This document shows positions 23,401-31,287 of a DNA stretch of 64,000 nucleotides, one piece after another. Numbering within the stretch: the stretch's first letter is position 1; every line of letters starts with the position of its first letter. Origin of the DNA: Cordia subcordata (taxonomy: Eukaryota > Streptophyta > Magnoliopsida > Boraginales > Cordiaceae); NCBI GenBank assembly GCA_028554755.1, contig JAPTOF010000020.1, positions 9,448,501 through 9,512,500 of the forward strand, written 5' to 3'. A model generated the notes under the pieces. The model was given only the letters and a program-made list of their open reading frames with translations. It was not told where the DNA came from and searched no databases. The position numbers were made by a program, and so were the translations under genes.

Positions 23401-23665
23401 AGAAAATATGATCAACTATGTAATCATAACCATGGATATGAAGTATTGGGTAGCCATGAATGCTGCAGTTGAGCTCAAAACCAGCATATCCACAAAAAGG
23501 GCGTTGCAGGCCTGAAATGTAAAACGGATAGCTTATTTCAGGGCCATAAGCACATCGATCTGTCGCGCATGCTTCATAATAATAATCATCACAAGAGCAT
23601 CTCCCTAATAGAAGGATGAAAATGAAAATGCAAAAGTTGAAAATAGAAGTGCTCTTTTGGTTCAT
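10390..23665 (-). CDS. LRK10L-type receptor-like kinase, whole gene
   Basis: Three exons (23665-22915, 11590-11552, 11456-10390) join in phase 1 at both junctions, giving 618 codons. Domain order is signal peptide, GUB_WAK_bind, WAK-associated C-terminal domain, one transmembrane helix and a Ser/Thr kinase. This is the architecture of the leaf-rust-10 locus (LRK10L) family, which acts at the plasma membrane in defence or stress signalling. Donor sites are GTAAGT (22914) and GTACCT (11551); acceptors end GTGCAG and ATGCAG. Intron 1 is about 11.3 kb because of a Copia element, a plastid insertion and other repeats; family members usually have much shorter introns here. The kinase HFD motif reads HFE. 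The frame is intact, but expression is unproven. The alternative is that the two halves belong to separate broken genes, which the matching phase and continuous domain order make less likely. Confidence 0.8.
11552..11590 (-). CDS. LRK10L exon 2 (39 bp)
   Basis: A short exon predicted from phase and splice signals. The acceptor TTGGTGCAG is followed by 39 bp encoding (N)[12 protein letters not shown](V), where the first and last residues are split across junctions, and the donor is GTACCT. A short exon carrying the juxtamembrane PGK and start of the transmembrane helix is typical of this family. It bridges exon 1 and exon 3 without changing frame, which is the main support. Confidence 0.75.
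12186..12350. mobile_element. Partial MITE, TTTGGATTGG family
   Basis: The left part matches 46312-46480 closely: GATTGGTTTTTT, then TTATATTAAATTTACAAT and CAGCTTCTCAAAAAAA. The right terminus is missing or replaced after about 12350. It lies in intron 1 of the receptor kinase. Confidence 0.5.
12985..13225 (-). pseudogene. Plastid rrn23 fragment (NUPT)
   Basis: The plus strand reads as the antisense of plastid 23S rRNA. Recognisable conserved stretches include GGAATTTCGCTACCTTAGGA (13184-13203) and the TAGGAAAGACCTAAAGCCAA region at 13013. This corresponds roughly to bacterial 23S positions 1900-2150. Many substitutions relative to the conserved rRNA show it is an old nuclear copy. It joins directly to the trnA-rrn23 spacer, meaning the 5' part of rrn23 was lost. 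Confidence 0.8.
13226..13424 (-). pseudogene. Plastid trnA-rrn23 spacer fragment (NUPT)
   Basis: Reads as the complement of the spacer between trnA-UGC and rrn23 of the plastid inverted repeat. Recognised blocks are GTTGGAGATAAGCGGACTC (13235-13253), TGATTCTACCATAGAGACAA (13308-13327) and GCTCTCCAAAGAGCAACTCT (13386-13405). It follows the rrn23 piece in the order expected on the antisense strand if the rrn23 5' portion were deleted. Confidence 0.75.
13425..14240 (+). pseudogene. rpl2: Plastid rpl2 exon 1 and intron (NUPT)
   Basis: 13425-13618 encodes a decayed stretch of plastid ribosomal protein L2: [31 protein letters not shown], then frame-shifted SRGA...GDTIV-like sequence. At 13619 GTGTTGTTTGAACTATGG corresponds to the 5' end of the rpl2 group II intron (normally starting GTGCG). 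Later matches such as ATGAGTGTTACAACGAATTT (13743-13762) and ACTTCTTAGC agree with the intron. The stretch to about 14240 is probably intron too, with less certainty at its end. Frameshifts and stops make it non-functional. Confidence 0.75.
14245..15650 (+). pseudogene. Retroelement leader and gag relic, copy 1
   Basis: Homologous in inverted orientation to 26000-27000. Around 15340-15570 the translated frame shows a decayed Copia-type gag with FVHx[20 protein letters not shown] and [13 protein letters not shown] non-coding leader lies at 14245-15290, interrupted by the MITE at 14510-14780. Stops are frequent. LTRs are not identified. It lies in receptor-kinase intron 1. Confidence 0.6.
14510..14780. 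mobile_element. MITE family A, copy 2
   Basis: Flanked by TTA on both sides (14507-14509 and 14781-14783). Ends are TAGTGTGTTTGGAATGATCT and ACAAACAGAGCA, with subterminal TCTTATTTTAAGAT and ATCCTATTGAAAT in inverted orientation. The homologous gag-relic leader at about 26755-26770 shows the unoccupied site (GACTTAATGTATTC on its coding strand), confirming the boundaries. Confidence 0.8.
15651..16331. other. AT-rich filler in intron
   Basis: ATTTATTT-rich DNA at 15700-15910. At 15955-16150 there are partly complementary GTGTAATT and AATTACTTTTGATTACACC segments and a CAAACACGCACTTA end that looks like a MITE terminus. No coding capacity. Confidence 0.4.
16332..16336. repeat. Target-site duplication GTTTA (left)
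   Basis: GTTTA directly precedes the 5' LTR and recurs at 21947-21951 directly after the 3' LTR, the 5-bp duplication expected for LTR retrotransposon integration. Confidence 0.9.
16337..16677 (+). repeat. 5' LTR of Copia element
   Basis: 341 bp, from TGTTGAATGT to CCCCAACA. It has a likely TATA box (ACTATAAATAGAGGC, near 16489) and an AATAATAAA-type polyadenylation signal near 16565. Confidence 0.93.
16681..16692 (+). other. Primer-binding site, degenerate
   Basis: TAGTATTAGAGC lies 3 bp after the 5' LTR and differs from the canonical initiator-Met tRNA complement TGGTATCAGAGC at two positions, both transitions. Confidence 0.8.
17235..17456 (+). promoter_or_regulatory. TTGAC (W-box core) array in Copia leader
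   Basis: Fourteen TTGAC cores fall within about 222 bp between the PBS and gag, at approximately 17235, 17244, 17252, 17263, 17274, 17284, 17290, 17298, 17308, 17406, 17412, 17431, 17441 and 17451. Thirteen match TTGACY, the WRKY W-box core. Spacing is irregular (6-11 bp within clusters), so this looks like an expanded degenerate tandem repeat of GTTTGACC-like units. WRKY binding is inference. Confidence 0.6.
17552..18465 (+). pseudogene. Copia gag and protease remnant
   Basis: Begins [14 protein letters not shown] at 17552, the usual Copia gag start, then loses frame. A WNVIEE segment (about 17657) shifts frame again near 17755. The long open part 17764-18465 contains [10 protein letters not shown], a CCHC zinc knuckle [14 protein letters not shown] (18241-18282) and the protease motif [10 protein letters not shown] (about 18420). 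It ends at a TAG where Trp is expected, a G-to-A change. Not functional. Confidence 0.9.
18466..19780 (+). pseudogene. Copia integrase remnant
   Basis: The GAG-pre-integrase and zinc-binding region includes [14 protein letters not shown] and [10 protein letters not shown]; the second His of the usual H-x4-H is Arg. Catalytic-core blocks are [16 protein letters not shown] and [10 protein letters not shown], which hold the three acidic positions of the DD35E triad. Interrupting stops and frameshifts occur near 18590, 18834, 19094, 19131, 19226 and 19430. Confidence 0.88.
19781..21500 (+). pseudogene. Copia reverse transcriptase/RNase H remnant
   Basis: RT blocks are [44 protein letters not shown] and [10 protein letters not shown]. 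The last shows the YVDD active site changed to YVND. RNase H blocks are [36 protein letters not shown] and [16 protein letters not shown]. Stops interrupt the frame near 20041, 20335, 20410, 20598 and 21265, mostly at Gln or Trp positions. No functional enzyme can be made. Confidence 0.9.
21579..21589 (+). other. Polypurine tract
   Basis: AGGTGGAGATT directly before the 3' LTR, the standard Copia plus-strand primer site. Confidence 0.8.
21590..21946 (+). repeat. 3' LTR of Copia element
   Basis: 357 bp, from TATTGAATGT (terminal TG mutated to TA) to CCCTAACA. It contains about 16 extra bases near 21635-21650 (partial tandem duplication of the TTATCTTAT...ATTACCTTAT region) that the 5' LTR lacks. 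Followed by the GTTTA duplicate. Confidence 0.93.
21952..22914. other. Residual unique intron DNA
   Basis: About 960 bp between the Copia element and exon 1 of the receptor kinase. It is less AT-biased than the repeats around it and without a recognisable transposon or long ORF, so it probably represents the original intron. It carries TTGACC/TTGACT cores at about 22094-22120. Confidence 0.5.
22915..23665 (-). CDS. LRK10L exon 1: signal peptide and ectodomain
   Basis: Encodes residues 1-250. A hydrophobic signal peptide (about 1-24, [11 protein letters not shown] core) precedes a GUB_WAK_bind cysteine-rich domain with [18 protein letters not shown] and NC-motif features (about 30-110). A WAK-associated C-terminal domain follows (about 165-248, [25 protein letters not shown]). 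Several Asn-x-Ser/Thr sites suggest glycosylation. The donor AA|GTAAGT lies at 22915/22914. Read-through would add 20 residues and stop at 22853, giving a 270-aa secreted form. The ATG at 23665 is the first in frame. Confidence 0.9.
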
Positions 23666-23841
23666 TTGGGATATTATGAACTAGCTAGAGGAAGATTGAT
23701 GAGAAGAGCATTGAGCATTCTATAATGGAGAGGCCATGTGAATTTGTGCAATGGCTTCTTGACTTTTTCGCACAATAAGCTGCAGGATGTCAACATCTAG
23801 CTCATATTTTCTTATTTGAATGTTGAATTGATTGGAATAAG

Positions 23842-23920
23842 ATATCTATATAGAGAGTCAATGTTTTGCGAGAATTGCTTAAGTTGACCACCGTCAATGT
23901 ATCCACTGAAGCATTTGACT
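23842..23920 (-). promoter_or_regulatory. LRK10L promoter: TATA and TTGAC cores
   Basis: On the minus strand CTCTATATAGATA (23854-23842) is a plausible TATA box about 180 bp upstream of the ATG. Just upstream are four TTGAC cores in both orientations within 65 bp: 23856-23861, 23884-23889, 23892-23897 and 23915-23920. W-box clusters are typical of defence-gene promoters. Function is inferred. Confidence 0.5.
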
Positions 23921-23948
23921 AATCATTAACATTTTTATACGAAACTAA

Positions 23949-24169
23949 TGGGTGGTTTGAATTGACTTTTTTTAAAATATTTTTTAATAATTTTTGAAAG
24001 AAGTATTTTTTTTAAGTTAAAATTTTTTATTTTTAGAAAATAATATATTTGACCTTTTCTCGGAGTTTTAGTTTTTTTGGATGCTAAACCAATTATTTAT
24101 TACAAAAAAATTATTTATTTTTTAAAAAATACTTTTTCTTAAAAAAATCAATCCAAACAAACTCTAAGT
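23949..24169. mobile_element. MITE, TTTGGATTGG family
   Basis: The left end GGTGGTTTGAATTGACTTTT and the right end AAAAATCAATCCAAACAAAC are inverted repeats with a T/A-rich interior. It is directly upstream of the receptor-kinase promoter. Confidence 0.6.
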
Positions 24170-25040
24170 TAAGCCCCTAGTAACAAACAATGAAAGCGTA
24201 TAGAATCACCATTTGGCCTAATAAATAAGTATTTGTTTATGTCCTCTATTCTAATTTTTACCTATATACGGATTTTATTCTTAGTAACCGGAGGAAAAAA
24301 AAAAAAAAGACACAGAATTTTCATATGTTTATAAACACTAATTTAAACTTTGTTTGGCTCAACTTTTAGACATTTTGAAAATACTTTCTAATTTAAAGGC
24401 TGAAGTCAAGTTGTTGGTTTATTTGCAAAAAAGCTCTAAATAATAGCCAAATCTCAAACTAGTTGGAAAATCAAAAACTCCAAATTTAGGGCCTTATTGG
24501 GATCACTTTTGAGAACCAATTTTTAAACTTTAAAGCAAAAATATAATAAAAAACAAGTTTGGAAAAGCTCTTTTTGTTTTTAGCTTTTAAAAATAGTTTT
24601 TAGGTTGTTTTTGAATTATTTTGTTCTCAAAGATTATTTTCTAAAGAAGTGATTTCAAAGTTTATTTTATTTTGTTGTCAATTTTTATAAAGTTTATTTT
24701 ATTCTAAAAGTTTCCGTACAAGTCTTTGAAGAATTGTGTTCTCCAAAACTATTTTTGAATTATTTTCTAAAGAACTAATCTTAAAACAAAAAAATTAATA
24801 AAAAATAGAACCAAACAAGCCTTAGCCTTTTAAATAAGGTTTTCTATGAACTGTTTTTATCTCATGTTAAAATTTGTTTTTTCCTTAAAAAACCATTCAA
24901 TATTTTTGAAGATGAAATATTTTTTTTGAAATAGCTGAAAGTTCAACACTTAAAATATAAAAATTAAATAATTAATAATTTTATCTAGTAACAATTTTAC
25001 CAAAAATAGTTAAAACTTTACAATTTCGCTAGACAGAGCC
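24170..25040. repeat. Cluster of AT-rich MITE-like DNA
   Basis: Several end-like motifs occur: GGGCCTTATTGGGATCACTT near 24490 pairs with AATAGAACCAAACAAGCCTT near 24825 as inverted repeats of a ~340-bp element. A further partial element ends CAGAGCCTTAATCC near 25035. No gene is seen. Confidence 0.45.
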
Positions 25041-25998
25041 TTAATCCAATTGGTGATACACTGAGGGAAAAAATGACATCAGCTTCTTGCACTAAACAAT
25101 GTCTCTTAGGATCTGGAGATAATTTATGAACGGCCACTGGGTCCCGAGCTGCACAGCATTCGCCTGCTTATATAGACTTCGTCAACTTACCATGCAACTA
25201 ATGTAGACTTTGTGGTCCATGTGGCCCTACTTATTTTGTGACTTATAAGCTTTTCAAAAATTATCTTTTTACATACATTTTACTATTTACTGCTTGTAAA
25301 CTCCAAATAAGCTTAGTCAAATAGGCAGTAACACGTGTTCGTCATCCCATATTCATGCCGGATTTAGAGGGTGTTTTGGAATAGTTATAAACTAGTCAAA
25401 CCTGTTTATAAGTAGAAAAACAAGATTTACATGTTTGTCAAAATATTTATAAGTAGATAAGTTGTCTTGTAAGCAATTAAAAAAAAAAAAACCCACCCCC
25501 TTAACATTTCTTTTAGCTGCATGCTTATAAGCAGTGAGAGTTAACAAGAAATACAAACATTTACATCCCTTAAAAACATTAAAAAAAAAAGGCCCTTTAA
25601 TTTATGACAGATCCTTTTAATTATTTTAATAAATATTGCTACTTATAAGCATATATTTATAAAAAATGTCAATAGCTTATAAGTATATTTTATTCAAACA
25701 CTTCTTTACTTATTTGTTATTTGTTTATAAGTATCAAAAGCTGCTTATAAGTATCAATTGTTATAAGCAGCTTAAGAAAAAAAGCAAAATATCTTTGATG
25801 CTTAAGTTAGTAATCCAAATATTTAGGAGAAGCTTTGAGAAAGAAAAAAGCTATTGAAGTAAGTGTATGGAATTAGAATGATTTACTCTTCATGGCTCAC
25901 TTGGTTGCATTTATAGGTGGTAGTACATGCTCTATGATGGGTGCTCTCTCCACCACTTAGCGATCATAAGCTTTCTCAAAGCAGTTTGCCTTACTAGT
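25041..25998. other. Intergenic with TTATAAG-type element
   Basis: 25370-25860 starts GAGGGTGTTTTGGAATAGTT and is rich in CTTATAAG/TTATAAGTA motifs on both strands, suggesting a longer relative of the GTTTGGCTT...CTTATAAG MITEs. Its small ORFs are AT-rich chance frames. Confidence 0.4.
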
Positions 25999-25999
25999 C

Positions 26000-27000
26000 T
26001 GTTTCAGTCAACAAAAATAAGAGACAATGCGGTCATTATCTCCTTCGCAGTGGTAATATCCAAATGCTTATTTTGTTGAACATCTGACCAGCAGGCCAAC
26101 ATATAACGCTTGGCCTTAAAGGCCTTTCGCCATTTTTACTCAATATCTCTAGTAGCATCTAAAGAGTTTGCCCTTATAACATAGTAAGGAGTAGTCAAGA
26201 CATACTTGTGCTCTTTGATAGTGAGTACTATTGTGTTAAGATTCCTTTTCTAGTTGACAAAATTTGGTACAGTGAACTTTTTGCCCCCCGGAATTGTAGC
26301 TAGTACATTAAAAGAAGTCATAATTGATATCAGAAAATTGATCAACATCATGAGCAACAATAACAGATACAAATGTAGTATGTATGTAATGATGGAAAAC
26401 AACATATATTAAGCTCTTTACATCATTTGCCATTTTGTGTGTTAACTCTTAAACCACAGTGATTTAACAATGTCTCAACCTTATCACTTGGACTCCACCA
26501 GCAAGATGGTCGAACTAGTGAATAGTTTAAGCCTAACTTATTTGAATAAGACATATCTAGATAAACACTATTTAAATGTATTCAATCACTGTTTTGTTAG
26601 ACATCTCAAAAACTTGAGGGAACTTCACCGATGAGATTGCTAAACTCACTATCTGAGTTAAGTGTAATCACGATCTCTTAATGTTCAATCCCCTTTATGT
26701 CTAAATTTGAGCAGTCTAACGACATAACAAAACCTCACAAACACCCTTATGAACGAATACATTAAGTCTTTTGCTGAATTTGAGTAAAGAATCACCCTTT
26801 GACTGGGAGGTAAATGCCATTTACACTTAGCGTAAACTAGACATAGAAGATCATAGGGTTTTTTGATCCCCTCTTCGACTAAATAATTTGACTTAAGGTG
26901 TCTGTTACCCTCTATTTATTTCAGTGTCTTAGTTTAGTTAAAAACACCCTTTGGAATTGCCAGATTCCTTGTTATGTTACCAAAACACGCTTGATACCAT
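26000..27000 (-). pseudogene. Retroelement leader and gag relic, copy 2
   Basis: The minus strand is homologous to 14245-15650. From about 26325 down to 26030 it encodes a decayed gag: MTSFNVLATIPGGKKF, FTVPNFVN, KRNLNTIVLTIKEHKYV, ANSLDATRDIE, KWRKAFKAKRYMLA and NKHLDITTAKEI, with stops. The leader extends to 27000, where ATGGTATCAAGC (minus strand) resembles a tRNA-Met primer-binding site. The expected LTR beyond it is missing, replaced by the MITE at 27001. Confidence 0.65.
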
Positions 27001-27115
27001 AAGGATGTTTAGCTTTGCTTGTAAGCACCCAGAAAAAAGCACCCTTTCACATGTTTTTTTACTATTTAGATGCTTATAAGCACCAAATAAGTAAAGCCAA
27101 ACACCCTCTATATCA
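27001..27115. mobile_element. MITE, GTTTGGCTT/CTTATAAG family
   Basis: The left end AGGATGTTTAGCTTTGCTTG and the right end AAGCCAAACACCCTC are inverted repeats. Related copies are at 45599-45722 and 62285-62435. Confidence 0.55.
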
Positions 27116-27469
27116 GGATTGCAAATCCATAGGTAGGCATGCTTAAGTTGTCTAGATAAGTTCATTGGTTATTTAGTGTCGAGAATAACAAATTATCTGA
27201 ATCAATTTCATGCATTAATCTTTATGTTCTCTAATAATTGAATAATTAGCCTAAACAATCTCGAAGAACTTATCAAATTTAAGCGTTAACTAGATTTTAG
27301 GGTTGTTCAATTTTAAAACCTACTAGGTGGACATGTTGCTATGTGGCCAAATTGCAAAAGACCATACACACAACTATACACCATACAAGTATAGCAAAAA
27401 ATGACATCCATAGCACAAAAATGATCCCTAATTGATGGCTCTCTATAAAAATTGCAAAAGGCCCAAAAT

Positions 27470-27859
27470 TCAATTGGTTGTGACATACATTATACACATT
27501 ACACATATTACATCATTACACATACTACTCACATTACTCCACATGTTAGACACATTACACACATTTCATATTACTACATACTATACAAACTATACATATT
27601 ACACACTATATACACTATGCATACAATTACACGTATTACACACACTATACATATTGCATAGACTACTTACATTTCACACGCTACATATTAGACACATTAC
27701 GCATACACTACACACACACACACATTACATACACACTGAACATATTTCACGTATTACGCCCATTAATACTTACTACATACATTACATACACAACACTCAT
27801 ATTATACAAATCACACACATTGCACATATTATACACAATATACACATTACACACATTTC
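27470..27859. repeat. ACACATTA-type minisatellite, left arm
   Basis: About 390 bp of degenerate units such as ACATTACACAT, ATTACATAC and CACTATACA. The ORF of about 160 codons across it (Thr, His, Ile, Tyr-rich) is a repeat artefact. The array of opposite sense (TGTGTAAT) lies at 29640-29835, beyond the solo LTR. Confidence 0.75.
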
Positions 27860-27864
27860 TATAC

Positions 27865-29622
27865 TGTTGAATATATTAGTATTTATTGATGTTAATTATA
27901 TTTTGATGATGCCATAATTGTGCTTTTTTATTCTCTAATTGCTACTACTTTTAGTATACTAAAAATCTTGCATAGCAACATTCTTGAGCAAAGAAAAAAG
28001 ATGGAGCATGGGTCATGAAGCTTGGGTAACTTGTAGTTATAGCTCTTTTCCTCTTTTAGTCTTATGTTAAGTTGATCTTGGTACATAAACAAAATGATAT
28101 GAGATCAATAACTTAGTACATTGCATGCATTCTTCATGCTTTTTGCTCATAAGTCTTGATTATACTTGACCATCTTTTCTCCTTAATACATATTTATATA
28201 TCCTTTCTATTCTTTTATACTTATCATTATATGATGTGCACACACTTTCATTTGCATTTGAAACAACTTTTCCTATAGAAAATATAGTCTTGAAGTGCAT
28301 ATCTCTATATTTTGGAAGTTACATGTACTGTAGGGCACACTATTTGATACCTTAAATGTTAGATATGCTTATATGTATGTATATATGTATATACTTGCAT
28401 TGCTTTGTAGTAAAAGTGCATTACCTTGAGTATAAAACTTAAATTATACATATACATGTGGTTTTATATAAGCCAACTACCCATTGGATAATAGCATTGT
28501 ACAAAAGCTTCATTCTTATGCAAAAAATCTGAAAAACTTGAGTTGAGTGATAGTTTGAACTTGCATTAAATGTTTTACATGACTGGTTGGTTTAGCATTT
28601 ATTATTGATATGATCTAAGATGAATAGTGGTTGTCTTGAGCCTCCAAAATCTGCAGAAAACGTTTTACTGTTGACTAGATATATAGTAACTTTTTGGTAA
28701 AAAGTTGAACAACATTTTCAGCTTTTTCTACAACTACTGGCCTATATAGGCAGTCGACCGATAGTGTGTTTCGGTAGAAACAGAGAGCAGATTAGCTCTA
28801 CCGAAACGTATAGGCTGTCGACCGGTAGAGCTCTTTAGCTTACTGGAACTACTGCCATACCAACACGGTCAACCGGTAGAGTATTTCGGTAGCCCCTCTA
28901 AGTTGATTTTAAAATTTGACCATTGGGAGACTTGATTTTTGGGCTTATAAATATACCTTTCTTCTCTCAACTCAAATATAACTTGATCAAAACATATTCA
29001 CAAGCCCTCTAGCATTCAATACATTCTCTCTTCTGCAATCTTGCTTCATTTATTACTATTTTCGTTGATTGCATATTATTAGCATTCATTGATCAAGTTC
29101 TTGGGCTCATAAATTGCTTATCTACCTTGAGTAACATAGAAAGGTTTAAATACCTTTGTACACTTGCTCACAAGAAGTTCTTGTATTCCAAACTCTCTAC
29201 TACTACATTGGGTGTGAGTTTCTTTACTTTTGGGTAACATAGTTGTAAGGAACTTCTCTCAAAAGTAAAAGGTTGAAATCCTCAAGTATTGAGTTAACAT
29301 TTGTGGTCCTTATGATGAAGCAAGAGTTGTCATCGTTTTTCCACTCTTCTACAACATACTAAGGAAGAAGCTGATTCACTAGTGAAGTTTCCGAAACCCT
29401 AAGGTAAAACCTTAGATACTGGATTAGACCCTCGAGAGTTCGAACCACTTTAAATCACTGCGTTTGATCTTATTAACCCTACACACTTTATATTTCAAGT
29501 ACTTATTTTGTATATTGAATGTGCTTTTGCGTGAAATACTTGTTAAGAGTTTTAAGTGCTAATTTGTGCCAATAATCCAATTCATCCCCCTCTATTTTTT
29601 TAGATTCATTCTCTGGGCAACA
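27865..29622 (+). mobile_element. Solo LTR, SIRE/Maximus-type Copia
   Basis: 1758 bp beginning TGTTGAATATATTAGT and ending TCTCTGGGCAACA, flanked by TATAC at 27860-27864 and 29623-29627. The 3' end (AATCCAATTCATCCCCCTCT then GGGCAACA) is characteristic of long Copia LTRs of the SIRE/Maximus lineage. There is no internal coding sequence and no second LTR, so this is the product of LTR-LTR recombination. Internal features include CCGGTAGAG/TTTCGGTAG repeats at 28755-28900. Confidence 0.8.
28750..28905. repeat. GTCGACCGGTAGAG repeats in solo LTR
   Basis: Three to four related motifs (GTCGACCGATAGTGTGTTTC, GTCGACCGGTAGAGC, GTCAACCGGTAGAGTATTTC) recur at about 28755, 28815 and 28870, each followed within 5-10 bp by a TTTCGGTAG-like or related stretch. 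These are a degenerate internal LTR repeat, possibly promoter subrepeats. Confidence 0.55.
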
Positions 29623-29639
29623 TATACCCATACTACTAA

Positions 29640-29835
29640 TATTAAAGTGTATAATGTGTATAATTTATGAAGCGTGTATATTGTGTGTGTAGTATGTGTA
29701 ATGTGTGTAGTGTATGTTTTCTGTGGTGTGTATATGTATTGTACATATAATGTGTGTAATATATATAATATGTTTAGTGTGTGTAATGTGTGTATAGTGA
29801 GTGTACTGTGTGTCTAATGTGTTTATATATAGGTG
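29640..29835. repeat. TGTGTAATG-type minisatellite, right arm
   Basis: About 195 bp of GTGTGTAATGTGTG-like units, the complement of the composition at 27470-27859. It may have formed an inverted-repeat (fold-back) locus into which the LTR element inserted. Confidence 0.65.
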
Positions 29836-30324
29836 GTTGTGTGTGAAATTAGAGTTAATAAACTCTAAGGAAATGACTCCCTCTTTTGAAAAATGAAAGT
29901 CATTTTCTCTAAAAAAATGGGTTTTTCCATTAACTAACTATTTAAAAAAATATGAAAAAATATTTTTTATTAAGCAAACGGAGCCTTAGACATTTATCTA
30001 CTATTCAAAAATTCCCCCTATTTTCTGGTCCTGGCTATGGACTTGCCAATCCGCGTGGCAAATTGGATCGCTTATGCGATTATCATAGGTTTTCTTTCTT
30101 TTTGTTTTGACTTCTACTATTTTAGAACCGTTTTTGTTTACGCACAAATTTATTTTGTATCTTGTACTTTTGGTGATACCTTTGTATTCTTGTAAATAAT
30201 TCTGATATTAATATAAAACTCAAGTTAGTTGTCGACAAAAAAAGTAAAATAAAATAAGATAATAAGTTCTCAATTCAATGAATTTTGTTGCTCAACCTGT
30301 CTTATTTAAATTGGTTAATTATAA
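29836..30324. other. Intergenic with MITE remnant
   Basis: 29870-29984 ends GCAAACGGAGCCTTAGA and matches the right end of the GGCTCCGTTTG MITE family. Around 30090-30240 a TTTTGTATCTTGTACTT...TCGACAAAAAAA segment resembles a LINE 3' tail. No gene is seen. Confidence 0.4.
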
Positions 30325-30602
30325 TGCTCTGTTTAATATAGTCTTATTTTAAGATGTTTATCCTATTGAAATGATGGTACATTTTATAAGATTTAAGAAA
30401 TTTGAAATCTTATCATGCATTTTATAAAAATTTAAAACAAAACTATACTTTTTATCTAATAAGAAATAAACAATCCATCATTTTTTATTGTTTACAACTA
30501 TAAAATGCATGGTGCATGTGATAAGATATATTAAATTTTATAAGATATATCTAAATTTTAATAGAATAAGGATTTTAAAATAAGATCATTCCAAATACAC
30601 TA
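30325..30602. mobile_element. MITE family A, copy 3 (inverted)
   Basis: Flanked by TAA (30322-30324 and 30603-30605). It begins TGCTCTGTTTAATATAGTCT and ends ATCATTCCAAATACACTA, the opposite orientation to copies 1 and 2. Confidence 0.75.
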
Positions 30603-30639
30603 TAAATGCAGAATTTCTGACATTTGTTACTTTATTTAT

Positions 30640-30715
30640 GTCATTGGCTTGATTCATCATGTTTATTGCCATAAGTATTCTCGCCTTTTTAATTTTTTTC
30701 AAGTGGGAAAGGACC
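30640..30715. repeat. Block shared with 6158-6245
   Basis: Both copies share CTTGATTCATCAT, a GCCATAAG motif and TTTTTCTCAAGTGG-like ends in the same order. Nature unknown; about 75-80 bp long. Confidence 0.5.
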
Positions 30716-31280
30716 ACAACGAAAAAGAAAAGCAGTTCTTAACACACTGATGAGCACATAAAATAAATTTCAAACCGACCATTTTTGTTGCCCTCTAAAT
30801 TTGACCGTGAACACTAGCTTCAAGGAAAATTCTTATTCTTTTTTAAATCAAGTATTGATAAAAGAGGAAGAAAACAGACATGAGAGTGTTTATTATTGGA
30901 AAATTCTTGACTCAGGTTACAAAATTTAATTTTTATGAAATATATTTTTTTTTAAAATAATTTTTATTTTGATCTCCGCAAAGATTTAACATTGAGGAGT
31001 TAGGAAACAGAGTGGTGGTCAACATTAGGGCAGTTGAGTATTACTCTGCGTCACTGCCATTCCATCGTTTAAACTGGATCAACTAAAGCCGATAGGACTT
31101 CCCAACAACAACAGAAACTCACTGGGCCCAATAAGTCTTCTTTGTCGCCATTATGCAATCTTATTGGACTATAGAGTGCTTATACACCCATTATTTAACC
31201 AGTTACTTGTTCTCCGGTAATTGAAACTTATTTTAGTAGACATAAAAAAAAAATGTGAAAAATAATATGTTTCCATTTTC
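30716..31280. other. Intergenic, no gene seen
   Basis: AT-rich DNA with a moderately GC-richer patch at 30980-31130. No domain or repeat family was recognised. Confidence 0.4.
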
Positions 31281-31287
31281 TTTGCAA

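Noticed and set aside
22816..23415. Alternative-frame minus ORFs over exon 1 of the receptor kinase
   Set aside because: Shadow frames of the GUB_WAK_bind exon.
26989..27000. PBS-like ATGGTATCAAGC as evidence of a complete LTR element
   Set aside because: No LTR end abuts it (a MITE follows) and no matching second LTR was found; kept only as a relic detail.
27432..27917. 161-codon plus-strand ORF rich in Thr, His, Ile and Tyr
   Set aside because: It is a translation of the ACACATTA repeat array and runs into the solo LTR; no gene-like composition.
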